DNA of 64,000 nucleotides, from assembly GCF_014764365.1 (NCBI RefSeq), contig NZ_CP061718.1:2124501-2188500 (forward strand). The letters are read 5' to 3'. Shown piece after piece: positions 27,799 to 36,414 of this stretch (position 1 is the first letter of the stretch; every line of letters starts with the position of its first letter). The notes under the pieces are model-generated. The model did not search any database. It was not told the DNA's origin and worked only from the letters and a program-made list of their open reading frames with translations. Origin of the DNA: Roseococcus microcysteis (GTDB taxonomy: Bacteria > Pseudomonadota > Alphaproteobacteria > Acetobacterales > Acetobacteraceae). Position numbers and translations under genes: made by a program.

Positions 27799-29442
27799 AT
27801 GCCCGACATGGAACACACCCCCCGCAGCTTCGACGCGGTCGAACTCGAACTGCTCTGGCGCCGCCTGATCTCGCTGGTGGACGAGGCGGCAGCGGCGCTG
27901 GTCCGCACCTCCTTCTCGACGCTGGTGCGCGAGAGCTATGACTTCTCCTGCGTGGTCACGGATGCCCAGGGCCAGTCGCTCGTGCAGGCGACCGAGAGCA
28001 TCCCGAGCTTCATCGGCACCCTGCCCGAGACGGTGAAGCACTTCCTGCGCTTCTTCCCCGCCGAGGCGCTGCGCCCGGGCGACGTGCTGATCACGAACGA
28101 CATCTGGCTCGGCACCGGCCACCTGCCCGACATCACGGTGGCCAAGCCCATCTTCCGCGAGGGCCGGCTGGTGGCGTTCAGCGCCTCCACCGCGCACGCG
28201 CCGGACATCGGCGGCAAGATCCGCAGCCCCGAGCCGCGCGAGGTGTTCGAGGAGGGGTTGCAGATCCCGCCCATGAAGCTGCTCCGCGCGGGTGAGCCGG
28301 ACGAGACGCTGGTCGCGATCATCCGCAAGAACGTCCGCACGCCCGAACAGACCATGGGCGACCTCTGGGCGCAGGTCGTGGCCCTCGACCTGATGGAGGA
28401 GAGGCTGCACGTCCTGATGGAGCAGGCCGGGCTGCACGACCTGTCGGACCTGGCGCGGGAGGTGCAGGCGCGCTGCGAGAACGCGATGCGCGCGGCCATC
28501 GCCGCCCTGCCGGACGGCACCTACCACAGCGCCCTGCAGACCGACGGGCTGCTGGACAAGCCCGTGACGCTGCGCATGGCGCTCACCATCGCGGGCGACC
28601 GCATCGAGGTGGACTACAGCGGCACCGACCCGCAGGTGGACCGCGCGATCAACTGCGCGCTCTGCTACACCTATGCCATGACGATGTACGGGGTGAAGGT
28701 CTGCACCACCCCCACCTTGCCCAACAATGAGGGTGCCTGGCGCCCCATCTCGGTGAAGGCGCCCGAGGGCTGCATCGTGAACCCGGTCTTCCCGGCCTCG
28801 GGCGGCTCGCGCATGCTGATCGGGCATTACCTGCCCATGCTGGTCTTCGGCTGCCTGGGCCAGGTGGTGCCCGAGCGCGTGATGGCCGCCTGCGGCTCGC
28901 CCATGTGGGGCATGAACCAGTCGGGCGTGAACGCGGCCGGCAAGCCCTATGCGAACATGTTCTTCTTCAACGGGGGCATGGGCGGGAACGTGCATGGGGA
29001 TGGCATTTCCTGCCTCTCCTGGCCCTCCAACGTCTCCTCGACGCCGGTCGAGATCAGCGAGCACATCGCGCCCCTGCGCATCCACCACAAGCGGCTGCGC
29101 CCCGACAGCGGCGGGCCGGGGCGGCACCGGGGCGGGCTCGGCCAGGAAATCCTGATCGAGAGCCGCTCCGACACGCCCATCGCCGTCTCCTTCCTGGCCG
29201 AGCGCACCATCTTCCCCGCCTTCGGCATCGAGGGCGGGCAGGCCGGCGCGCCCGGCATGCTGCGCATCAATGGCGAGAAGGTGGACCCCAAGCGCCAATA
29301 CGTCCTGCAACGGGGCGAGACGGTGCTGCTCGCCACGCCGGGCGGCGGCGGCCATGGCGACCCTGGCCTGCGAGAGGCGGGCGCGCGCGCGGCCGACCTC
29401 GCCTCCGGCCATGTCACCGACGCCACGCCCTACGGCCCGTGA
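27799..29442 (+). CDS. hyuB: hydantoinase/oxoprolinase family protein, subunit B (copy 1)
   Basis: Protein of 547 residues of the HyuB family. Conserved stretches include VDEAAAALVRTSFSTLVRES near the start, DVLITNDIWLGTGHLPDI, HAPDIGGK, and GGGGHGDPG at the end. It partners the A subunit encoded 2 nt upstream to form an ATP-dependent amidohydrolase or carboxylase. Its closest relative in the window is the second B gene at 30491, which shares most of these stretches. A tricarboxylate-type binding-protein gene follows 64 nt later on the same strand. Confidence 0.9.
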   Translation: MPDMEHTPRSFDAVELELLWRRLISLVDEAAAALVRTSFSTLVRESYDFSCVVTDAQGQSLVQATESIPSFIGTLPETVKHFLRFFPAEALRPGDVLITNDIWLGTGHLPDITVAKPIFREGRLVAFSASTAHAPDIGGKIRSPEPREVFEEGLQIPPMKLLRAGEPDETLVAIIRKNVRTPEQTMGDLWAQVVALDLMEERLHVLMEQAGLHDLSDLAREVQARCENAMRAAIAALPDGTYHSALQTDGLLDKPVTLRMALTIAGDRIEVDYSGTDPQVDRAINCALCYTYAMTMYGVKVCTTPTLPNNEGAWRPISVKAPEGCIVNPVFPASGGSRMLIGHYLPMLVFGCLGQVVPERVMAACGSPMWGMNQSGVNAAGKPYANMFFFNGGMGGNVHGDGISCLSWPSNVSSTPVEISEHIAPLRIHHKRLRPDSGGPGRHRGGLGQEILIESRSDTPIAVSFLAERTIFPAFGIEGGQAGAPGMLRINGEKVDPKRQYVLQRGETVLLATPGGGGHGDPGLREAGARAADLASGHVTDATPYGP

Positions 29443-29506
29443 CGGCGCCCTGCGGCGCCCCACCGGCATCACCGCTTTCGGACCAGAACAGGGAAGGATG
29501 AACATC

Positions 29507-30487
29507 ATGCGTAGACGCAGCCTCGCACTCCTGCCGCTTGCCACATCGCTCGGCGCCGCGCCGCTGGGCGCGCCTTCCGCCCAGACGGCGGCCTTCCCCA
29601 CGCGGCCGGTGCGCATCGTGGTGCCCTTCGCCGCCGGGGGCACGGCCGATGTGCTGGCCCGCCTGGTGGGGGAGCGCCTCTCGGCCAAATGGGGCCAGCC
29701 CGTGCTGGTGGAAAACCGCCCCGGCGCGGGCGGCAATATCGGCGCGGAGCAGGTGGCGCGTGCGGCGGGTGATGGCCACACCCTGCTGCTGGGCACCATC
29801 GGCATCCACGCCGCCAGCTCGATCTACGCCCGCCTGCCCTACAACCCGGACACCGATCTCGCACCCGTTACGGTGCTGGCCGAGATGCCCAACGCGCTCA
29901 TCGTCCACCCTTCGGTGCCGGCGCAGAACCTCCAGGAGCTGATCGCGCTGGCGCGGGCGCGGCCCGGTGCGCTCACCTTCGGCTCGGCCGGCAGCGGCAG
30001 TTCCACCCACATGGCGGGCGAGTTGTTCATGCAGGTGGCCGGCGTGCAGATGACGCATGTGCCCTATCGCGGCAGCTCCGCCGCCCTGACCGACCTGATG
30101 GCCGGCAGCATCCAGCTCATGTTCGAGAACGTGCCGACCGTGCCGCCCCTGGCCCGCGCGGGCAGCGTGCGGGCGCTGGCCGTCACCTCGGCCGAGGCGG
30201 TGGACGCGCTGCCCGGCGTGCCGCCCGCGACGCAGGCGGGCCTGCCCGACTATGTGGCGACCGCCTGGATGACGCTGGCCGCCCCCGCCAGCGTGCCCGC
30301 GCCGCTGCTCCAGCGCCTGAACGCCGACACGGTGGCGGTGCTGAACGAACCCGCCATCCAGGACCGGCTGCGGCAGCTCGGCGCCATCAAGCGCGGCCTC
30401 TCGGTCGAGGAGAGCCGCCGCTTCTTCGCGGAGGAGACGCGCAAATGGACGCGCGTGATCCAGACCGCCAACATCAGGGTGAACTGA
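29507..30487 (+). CDS. tripartite tricarboxylate transporter (TctC/Bug) substrate-binding protein
   Basis: Protein of 326 residues with an export signal (MRRRSLALLPLATSLGA). Bug motifs are FPTRPVRIVVPFAAGGTADV, VLVENRPGAGGNIGAEQVAR, and VPYRGSSAALTDLMAG. ATG 29507 is preferred to ATG 29498 because GGAAGG ends 9 nt before it. The gene lies exactly between the two hydantoinase B genes, 3 nt before the second, and thus is probably translated as part of one long operon. It likely captures the substrate or a related compound. No TctAB partner is present. Confidence 0.9.
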   Translation: MRRRSLALLPLATSLGAAPLGAPSAQTAAFPTRPVRIVVPFAAGGTADVLARLVGERLSAKWGQPVLVENRPGAGGNIGAEQVARAAGDGHTLLLGTIGIHAASSIYARLPYNPDTDLAPVTVLAEMPNALIVHPSVPAQNLQELIALARARPGALTFGSAGSGSSTHMAGELFMQVAGVQMTHVPYRGSSAALTDLMAGSIQLMFENVPTVPPLARAGSVRALAVTSAEAVDALPGVPPATQAGLPDYVATAWMTLAAPASVPAPLLQRLNADTVAVLNEPAIQDRLRQLGAIKRGLSVEESRRFFAEETRKWTRVIQTANIRVN

Positions 30488-30490
30488 GGC

Positions 30491-32107
30491 ATGGCTACGG
30501 CGCCGCGGGCCTTCGATCCCGTCCTGCTCGAACTGCTCTGGACCCGCCTCGCCTCGTCGGTGGACGAGGCGGCCGCGGCGCTGCTGCGCACCTCCTTCTC
30601 GACGATCGTGCGCGAATCCCACGACTTCGCCTGCGTGCTGGCCGACGCGCAGGGCCGTTCGCTGGTGCAGGCGACGGATGGCGTGCCCTCCTTCCTCTGC
30701 ACCGTGCCGCGCACCATGCGGCACTTCCTCGACGAATACCCGGCCGAAACGCTGGCGCCGGGCGATGTGCTGCTGACCAACGACATCTGGATGGGGACAG
30801 GCCACCTGCCCGACATCACGGTGGCGCGCCCCATCTTCCGCCAGGGCCGCCTCGTCGCCTTCGCGGGTTCGGCCGCGCATGCGCCGGACATCGGCGGGCG
30901 CATCCGCACCGCCGAAAGCCGCGAGGTGTTCGAGGAAGGCCTGCAGATCCCGCCGCTCAAGGCCGTACGTGCGGGCGTGCTGGACGACACCTTCGCGCGC
31001 ATGCTGCGCAAGAACACGCGCGTGCCCGACCAGGTGATGGGCGACCTCTTCGCCCAGTTCACCGCGCTGGAGCTGATGGAGCGCCGGCTGCTGGCGCTGA
31101 TGGACGAATACGGGCTGGACGACCTGGGCGCGCTCGCCACCGAGATCCAGTCGCGCTCCGAACGGGCCATGCGCGCGGCCATCCGCGAGGTGCCGGACGG
31201 AACCTACCGCGCCGAGGTGCTGACCGACGGCCTCGAACAGCCCATCCGCCTCGTGCTGGCGCTGCACAAGCGGGGCGAGGACATCGTGGCGGATTACACG
31301 GGCACCGACGCGCAGGTGCCGCGCGGCATCAATGTCTGCCTCTCCTACACCTTCGCCTACACCGCCTTCGCCCTGAAGGCGGCGCTCTGCCCGGAGGTGC
31401 CCAACAATGAGGGCGCGTTCCGGCCTGTGACGGTGGAGGCGCCGCGCGGCTGCATCCTGAACTCGACGCCGCCGGCGGCCGGCGCCAACCGCGCGCTGAC
31501 CGGACATTTCCTGCCGCCGCTGATCCTGTCCGCGTTGGCCCAGGCCATTCCGGAGCGCGTCATCGCGGGCGTGGGTTCGCCCCTCTGGAGCCTGAACTTC
31601 GCCGGCCAGCGCGCGGATGGCAGCACCACCGCGAACCACTTCTTCATGAATGGCGGCTACGGCGCCTCCGCCCTGCGCGACGGGCCCAACGTCCTCTCCT
31701 GGCCGAGCAACGTCTCGGCCGCGCCCGTCGAGATGATCGAGCAGCACAACCCCTTCCATGTGCGCCACCGCCGGCTGCGCGCCGGCACGGGCGGGCGGGG
31801 CCGGCACCGTGGCGGCACCGGGCAGGAATGGCTGTTCGAGAACCGCGCGGCGGGCCCCGTCGCCGTCACCTTCATGGCCGAGCGCACCCGCATCGAGGCC
31901 GCCGCCCCGGGGCTCGCGGGCGGGGAGGCCGGCGCGCCCGGCGCGGTGCTGGTCAATGGCGTGCCGGTGGACCCCAAGCGCCAGCACATCCTGGCGCCGG
32001 GCGACACGGTCGAGCTTCGCACACCGGGCGGCGGCGGCTTCGGCCCGCCCGCCGAGCGCGACCCCGCGGCGATCGCCGCCGACATCGAGGATGGCTTCGT
32101 CGCATGA
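30491..32107 (+). CDS. hyuB: hydantoinase/oxoprolinase family protein, subunit B (copy 2)
   Basis: Protein of 538 residues, clearly paralogous to the B subunit at 27799: VDEAAAALLRTSFSTIVRES, DVLLTNDIWMGTGHLPDI, HAPDIGGR and VPNNEGAFRPV recur. The gene order is reversed relative to the first pair, since B precedes A here, with a 4-nt ATGA overlap into the A gene at 32104. Divergence between the copies is spread along the whole length, so this is an old duplication or independent recruitment, not a recent tandem copy. The two complexes probably act on different cyclic amides. Confidence 0.9.
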   Translation: MATAPRAFDPVLLELLWTRLASSVDEAAAALLRTSFSTIVRESHDFACVLADAQGRSLVQATDGVPSFLCTVPRTMRHFLDEYPAETLAPGDVLLTNDIWMGTGHLPDITVARPIFRQGRLVAFAGSAAHAPDIGGRIRTAESREVFEEGLQIPPLKAVRAGVLDDTFARMLRKNTRVPDQVMGDLFAQFTALELMERRLLALMDEYGLDDLGALATEIQSRSERAMRAAIREVPDGTYRAEVLTDGLEQPIRLVLALHKRGEDIVADYTGTDAQVPRGINVCLSYTFAYTAFALKAALCPEVPNNEGAFRPVTVEAPRGCILNSTPPAAGANRALTGHFLPPLILSALAQAIPERVIAGVGSPLWSLNFAGQRADGSTTANHFFMNGGYGASALRDGPNVLSWPSNVSAAPVEMIEQHNPFHVRHRRLRAGTGGRGRHRGGTGQEWLFENRAAGPVAVTFMAERTRIEAAAPGLAGGEAGAPGAVLVNGVPVDPKRQHILAPGDTVELRTPGGGGFGPPAERDPAAIAADIEDGFVA

Positions 32108-34200
32108 GGGCCCCGCATCTCGCCCTCGCCGTGGACATCGGCGGCACCTTCACGGATGTGGTGGTGCTGGACCAGCGCACGGGCCGCTTCCACGCCCATA
32201 AGGAACTGACCACTCCGGACAACCCCGCGCGCGGCGTGGTGACGGGCATCGCGCGGCTCTTCGCGCGCGAGGGGTTGGCCTGCGCCGATGTGGGGCGCAT
32301 CGTCCACGCCACCACGCTGTTCACCAATGCGCTGATCGAGCGGCGGGGCGCGCGCACCGGGCTGATCACGACGGCCGGTTTCCGCGACACGCTCGAAATC
32401 GGGCATGAGCGGAAATACGAACTCTACGACCTGCATCTGCCCCTGCCGGAACCGCTCGTCCGCCGCAGCCTGCGCGAGGAGGCGATCGAGCGCATCGGCC
32501 CCGATGGCGGCATCGAACAGCCGCTCGATGGCGGCAGCCTGCGCGCCGCGGCGGCGCGGCTGGTGGACAAGGGGGTGGAATCCCTCGCGGTCGTCTTCCT
32601 GCACGCCTATGCGAACCCCGCGCATGAACAGGCGGCGGGGCGGATCCTGGCCGAGGCGCATCCGGGGCTGCCGGTCTCGCTCTCCAGCGAGGTCGCGCCG
32701 CAGATCCGGGAATACGACCGCACCTCCACCACCGTCGCCAATGCCTACATCAAGCCGCTGGCCGATGCCTATCTCGGCCGCCTCTCGACCGATCTGCGGG
32801 AGCTGGGGCTGCGCGCGCCGCTGTTCATGATGCTGTCCAATGGCGGCCTCACGCATCTGGAAGAGGCGCAGCGCGTGCCCGTCCAGCTGCTGGAGAGCGG
32901 CCCGGCGGCGGGGGCGCTGGCGGCGGCGGTGTTCGGCGCGCGCTCGGGCCTGCGGGACCTGCTGGCCTTCGACATGGGCGGCACCACCGCCAAGCTCTGC
33001 GTGGTGCAGGGGGGCGAGCCGCTGGTCGCGCACCGCTTCGAGGCGGGGCGGGAGCGGCGCTTCACCCGGGGCAGCGGCCTGCCACTGGCCATCTCGACCG
33101 TGGAACTCATCGAGATCGGGGCCGGTGGGGGCAGCATCGCGCGGCTGGACGCGCTGGGCCTGCTGAAGGTGGGCCCGCGCAGCGCGGGGTCCGAGCCTGG
33201 GCCGGCCTGCTACGCGCGCGGCGGCACCGCGCCCACCGTGACCGATGGCAACCTGCTGCTCGGCCTGCTGGACGCGGAGGGCTTCGCCGGCGGGACCATG
33301 CGCCTCGACGCCGGCGCCGCCGAGCGCGCGGTGGGCGAGGTGGCGACGCAGGGCGGCCTCGCCACGACGGAGACCGCTGCCGGCATCCATGCCGTCGTGA
33401 ACGAGACGATGGCCGCCGCCGCACGGGTGCATGTGGCCGAGCATGGCCGCGACGCGCGCGACTTCGCGCTGCTGGTCACGGGCGGCGGCGGGCCGCTGCA
33501 TGGTTGCGAGGTGGCGCGGCGCCTGGGCATCCGGCGCGTGGTCTGCCCGCCCGCGGCCGGCGTGGCCTCGGCACTCGGCCTGCTGCTGGCGCCCGCGCGG
33601 GTGGACCGGGTGGCGACGCTGGCGCGCAGGCTGGACCAGCTTCCGCCCGAGGCGCTGGAGGCCGCCTTCCAGCGCCTGGAGGAGGAGGCCGGCGCCGTGG
33701 TCGCGGCCACGCTCGGCCCCGATGTCCCGCGCGAGGTGCGCCGCGGCGCGGACATGCGCTTCGCCGGGCAGGGCTACGAGATCGTGGCGGCCCTGCCGCC
33801 CGGGCCTTATGACGCCGCCTCGCTCGCGCCCCTGCGTGACGCCTTCCTCGCGGCCTATGACGCGATCTTCACGCGCCGCCCGCCGGTGCAGGGGATCGAG
33901 TTCGTGAACATCCGCGTCTCGGTCAGCGCGAAGCCGCCAGGAACTGCCCTGGAGCCCGGCCTCGCGGCCGCGCCGACGCCGGTGGGCGAGCGTGGGCTCC
34001 GCATCGAGGGGAGACTGGTGCCCGTGCCCGTCCATGCCCGCGCGGGGCTCGTAGCCGGCGCCCGCCTGCAAGGGCCCGCCCTGGTGGAAGACGGCATGTC
34101 CACCCTGGTGCTGCCGCCCGGCGCCGTGGCCTCGGTCGAGGCGAATGGCAACCTGGTCGTCACCCTGCCCGGGCCCCGGCAGGCGGCGCACACCCCCTGA
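32104..34200 (+). CDS. hyuA: hydantoinase/oxoprolinase family protein, subunit A (copy 2)
   Basis: Protein of 698 residues with the same domain order as copy 1: AVDIGGTFTDVVV at the start, HATTLFTNALIERRG, ERKYELYDLHL, LAFDMGGTTAKLCVV and IEIGAGGGSIA. It should bind ATP and form a complex with the B subunit whose gene it overlaps by 4 nt. It is followed after 13 nt by an enoyl-CoA hydratase gene, suggesting that the product enters a CoA-dependent route. I chose ATG 32104 for the overlap with the B stop; the long upstream open frame is a shadow of the B gene. Confidence 0.9.
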   Translation: MRAPHLALAVDIGGTFTDVVVLDQRTGRFHAHKELTTPDNPARGVVTGIARLFAREGLACADVGRIVHATTLFTNALIERRGARTGLITTAGFRDTLEIGHERKYELYDLHLPLPEPLVRRSLREEAIERIGPDGGIEQPLDGGSLRAAAARLVDKGVESLAVVFLHAYANPAHEQAAGRILAEAHPGLPVSLSSEVAPQIREYDRTSTTVANAYIKPLADAYLGRLSTDLRELGLRAPLFMMLSNGGLTHLEEAQRVPVQLLESGPAAGALAAAVFGARSGLRDLLAFDMGGTTAKLCVVQGGEPLVAHRFEAGRERRFTRGSGLPLAISTVELIEIGAGGGSIARLDALGLLKVGPRSAGSEPGPACYARGGTAPTVTDGNLLLGLLDAEGFAGGTMRLDAGAAERAVGEVATQGGLATTETAAGIHAVVNETMAAAARVHVAEHGRDARDFALLVTGGGGPLHGCEVARRLGIRRVVCPPAAGVASALGLLLAPARVDRVATLARRLDQLPPEALEAAFQRLEEEAGAVVAATLGPDVPREVRRGADMRFAGQGYEIVAALPPGPYDAASLAPLRDAFLAAYDAIFTRRPPVQGIEFVNIRVSVSAKPPGTALEPGLAAAPTPVGERGLRIEGRLVPVPVHARAGLVAGARLQGPALVEDGMSTLVLPPGAVASVEANGNLVVTLPGPRQAAHTP

Positions 34201-34213
34201 TGGAGCACGCCCC

Positions 34214-35005
34214 ATGAACGAGGCCCGCATACGGCTCGATGTCGAGGACGGCATCGCGCGCCTGACCTTCGACCATCCACGCCGCCTCAACGCCATCACC
34301 GCCGCGATGTGGCGCGAACTGGCCGAGGCGCTGGCGCGGGTGGAGGCCGACCCCGCCGCGCGCGTGCTGCTGCTGGAAGGCGCGGGCGACCGCGCCTTCT
34401 GCACCGGCAACGACATCAGCGAATTCGAGACGCTGCGCGCCGACCCAGACGCCGCCGCGCGCTACAACGAATTGCAGCACGTGGTCGCCGCGCGCCTGCG
34501 CGAGCTGACGAAGCCCGCCATCGCCGCCATCCACGGCCATTGCCTGGGCGCGGGCATGGAGATCGCGCTGATGTGCGATCTGCGCCTGTGCAGCGCGGAG
34601 GCCACCATGGGCGTGCCGGCCGTGAAGCTCGGCCTGCCCTACCGCGCCGAGGACATCGTGAAGCTGCTCGACGTGATCGGCGAGGCGGCGGCGCGCGAGA
34701 TGGTGCTGCTGGGCCGCCGCCACGGCGCGGAGGATATCCGGCGCCTCGGCCTGGCGCACCGCGTCCTGCCAGACCGCGCGGCGCTGCGGGAAGAGGCGAA
34801 GGCCATGGCGGAGGAGTTGGCGACGAATGCGCCGCTCAGCCTCGCGGCGGCGAAGATCGCCTTCCGGGAACTGGCCCGCCGCGACGGCCCGCCCGACCTG
34901 GCGCGTGCCCAGGCCTGGGCCGACCGTTGCTATGCGAGCGAGGATTACGCCGAGGGAAGGCGCGCCAAGCTCGACAAGCGGCCGCCACGCTTCACGGGAC
35001 GCTGA
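34214..35005 (+). CDS. enoyl-CoA hydratase/isomerase (crotonase) family protein
   Basis: Protein of 263 residues. The oxyanion-hole regions are AFCTGNDISEF and IHGHCLGAGMEIALMCD. Of the two catalytic glutamates of classical hydratases, the first is kept (E116, in GAGMEIAL). The second, normally in a PE pair, is alanine here (A136 in GVPAVKLG). This suggests an activity other than simple hydration, such as isomerisation, decarboxylation or thioester hydrolysis. Start ATG 34214 has GGAG 8 nt upstream. It is the last gene of the hydantoinase operon before a new promoter. Confidence 0.85.
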   Translation: MNEARIRLDVEDGIARLTFDHPRRLNAITAAMWRELAEALARVEADPAARVLLLEGAGDRAFCTGNDISEFETLRADPDAAARYNELQHVVAARLRELTKPAIAAIHGHCLGAGMEIALMCDLRLCSAEATMGVPAVKLGLPYRAEDIVKLLDVIGEAAAREMVLLGRRHGAEDIRRLGLAHRVLPDRAALREEAKAMAEELATNAPLSLAAAKIAFRELARRDGPPDLARAQAWADRCYASEDYAEGRRAKLDKRPPRFTGR

Positions 35006-35017
35006 CGCCCGCCGTGG

Positions 35018-35047
35018 TTGCCCCGCCGGACGGGGCCCGCCTAAGCT
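35018..35047 (+). promoter_or_regulatory. predicted sigma-70 promoter for the binding-protein gene at 35107
   Basis: TTGCCC at 35018-35023 and TAAGCT at 35042-35047 are spaced by 18 nt, about 60 nt upstream of the ATG. The element matches the two similar promoters at 5971 and 15803. Confidence 0.42.
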
Positions 35048-35106
35048 TTCCTCGGCAACTCCCGCCCGCGACATGATGGCGGGAGGCCACCCGGAGGAAA
35101 ACCAAG

Positions 35107-36081
35107 ATGCTGCAACGCCGTCGGCTCATCGCCGCGTCAGCGACCCTTCCCCTTGCCGCGCCGGCCCTGGCGCAACGGCCTTGGCCCAACCGGCCTGTCC
35201 GCGTGATCGTGGGTTTCCCGCCGGGCGGCTCGCTCGACGTGATGACACGGCTGGCCTGCGAGCAGATGCAGAACAGGCTGGGCCAGAGCTTCTATGTCGA
35301 GACGCGCTCGGGCGCGTCCGGCAATATCGGCACCGAGGCCATCGCGCGCGCCACCCCCGATGGCTACACCATCGGCACGGTCAGCATGCACAACCTGCTG
35401 ATCAACCCGCTGCTGTTCCGCCGCCTGCCCTATGATCCGCAGCGGGATTTCGCCTGGATCAGCGCGATGTGGGACCTGCCCAATGTCGCCGCCGTGCCGG
35501 CGCAGCACGTGCCGGCGCGCACCCTGGCCGAGTTCATCGCCTGGGCGCGGGAAAGGCCGCAGGGGGTCAGCTTCGGGTCCTCGGGCGTGGGCACCACCAT
35601 CCATCTCTCCGGCGCCTATCTCATGGCCCAGGCGGGGCTGCGGGCCGAGCACGTCACCTTCCGGGGCGCGGCGCAGACCATCCCCGCCATGCTCTCGGGC
35701 GATATCCAGATCGCGGTGGACAACCTCGCCTCCTATGTGGGCGTGATCCAGGACAACCGCATCCGCCCGCTCGCCGTCACCACGCAGGAGCGCTGGCCGG
35801 CCCTGCCCGATGTGCCGACCATGGCCGAGGCCGGCTTCTCCGGCCTCTCCTACGGGCCCTGGCACATGTGGGCCGCGCCGGCCGGCACGCCGCGTGCGGT
35901 GATAGACCGGCTTTCCGAGGAAGTCCGCGCCGCCTTCTCGGATACGGCGTTGCAGCAGCGGGTCATCGGGATGGGCGCGCGGCTGCTCGGCACCACGCCC
36001 GAGGCGCTTCAGGAAAGGCTGGATCGGGAGCGGCCGATCTGGGGCGAGATGGTCCGCATCTCCGGCGCGCAGCCCGAATAG
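35107..36081 (+). CDS. tripartite tricarboxylate transporter (TctC/Bug) substrate-binding protein
   Basis: Protein of 324 residues. The export signal ends APALAQRPW. The mature start is NRPVRVIVGFPPGGSLDVMT; the ligand loop YVETRSGASGNIGTEAIARA and the loop VTFRGAAQTIPAMLSGDIQ are family-typical, with a Phe-Arg in place of the usual Tyr-Arg. It has its own promoter and a strong GGAGG site. It converges on the minus-strand operon ending at 36115, with 33 nt between. The ligand is unknown and no TctAB genes are nearby. Confidence 0.9.
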   Translation: MLQRRRLIAASATLPLAAPALAQRPWPNRPVRVIVGFPPGGSLDVMTRLACEQMQNRLGQSFYVETRSGASGNIGTEAIARATPDGYTIGTVSMHNLLINPLLFRRLPYDPQRDFAWISAMWDLPNVAAVPAQHVPARTLAEFIAWARERPQGVSFGSSGVGTTIHLSGAYLMAQAGLRAEHVTFRGAAQTIPAMLSGDIQIAVDNLASYVGVIQDNRIRPLAVTTQERWPALPDVPTMAEAGFSGLSYGPWHMWAAPAGTPRAVIDRLSEEVRAAFSDTALQQRVIGMGARLLGTTPEALQERLDRERPIWGEMVRISGAQPE

Positions 36082-36114
36082 GGCGAGGGCGGCGCGGGTT
36101 CGGGGGGCGGCCGG

Positions 36115-36357
36115 CTACCGTCCCCCCTCCGCGATCAGGCGTTCCTTCGCCAGCGTCACGAGCTGCAACAGCGCCGCCCCCAGCGCCAGGCCGTCCAACC
36201 CCGCATCATCCTGCATGTCCGCGTGGCGGCGCATCTCGCCGGCGAACTGGTCCAGCATGCCGGCGGGGTCCGGGTGCTGGCGGGCCTGGGCCAGCAGCAG
36301 CCGCGCCACCACCGCCTCCAACGCGGCCAGGCGGATTTCGGGGTCGAGAGCGGGCAT
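36115..36357 (-). CDS. small hypothetical protein, last gene of the ABC operon
   Basis: Protein of 80 residues starting MPALDPEIRLAALEAVV, largely helical and slightly acidic, with no membrane helix or motif I recognise. ATG 36357 has GGAG 8 nt upstream, better placed than an earlier ATG at 36414. It follows the LLM monooxygenase gene by 57 nt on the same strand. It may be an accessory of that enzyme or unrelated. Confidence 0.6.
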   Translation of the reverse strand: MPALDPEIRLAALEAVVARLLLAQARQHPDPAGMLDQFAGEMRRHADMQDDAGLDGLALGAALLQLVTLAKERLIAEGGR

Positions 36358-36414
36358 CGGGGGTCTCCATGATCCGGTGGGCGCATGGTGGGCCCGGTCA
36401 TGGCGTCCCGGCAA

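Noticed and set aside
29414..34416. Two very long minus-strand frames across the hydantoinase genes
   Set aside because: Both are antisense to well-supported hyuA, hyuB and binding-protein genes and read as His/Gly/Arg-rich low-complexity protein.
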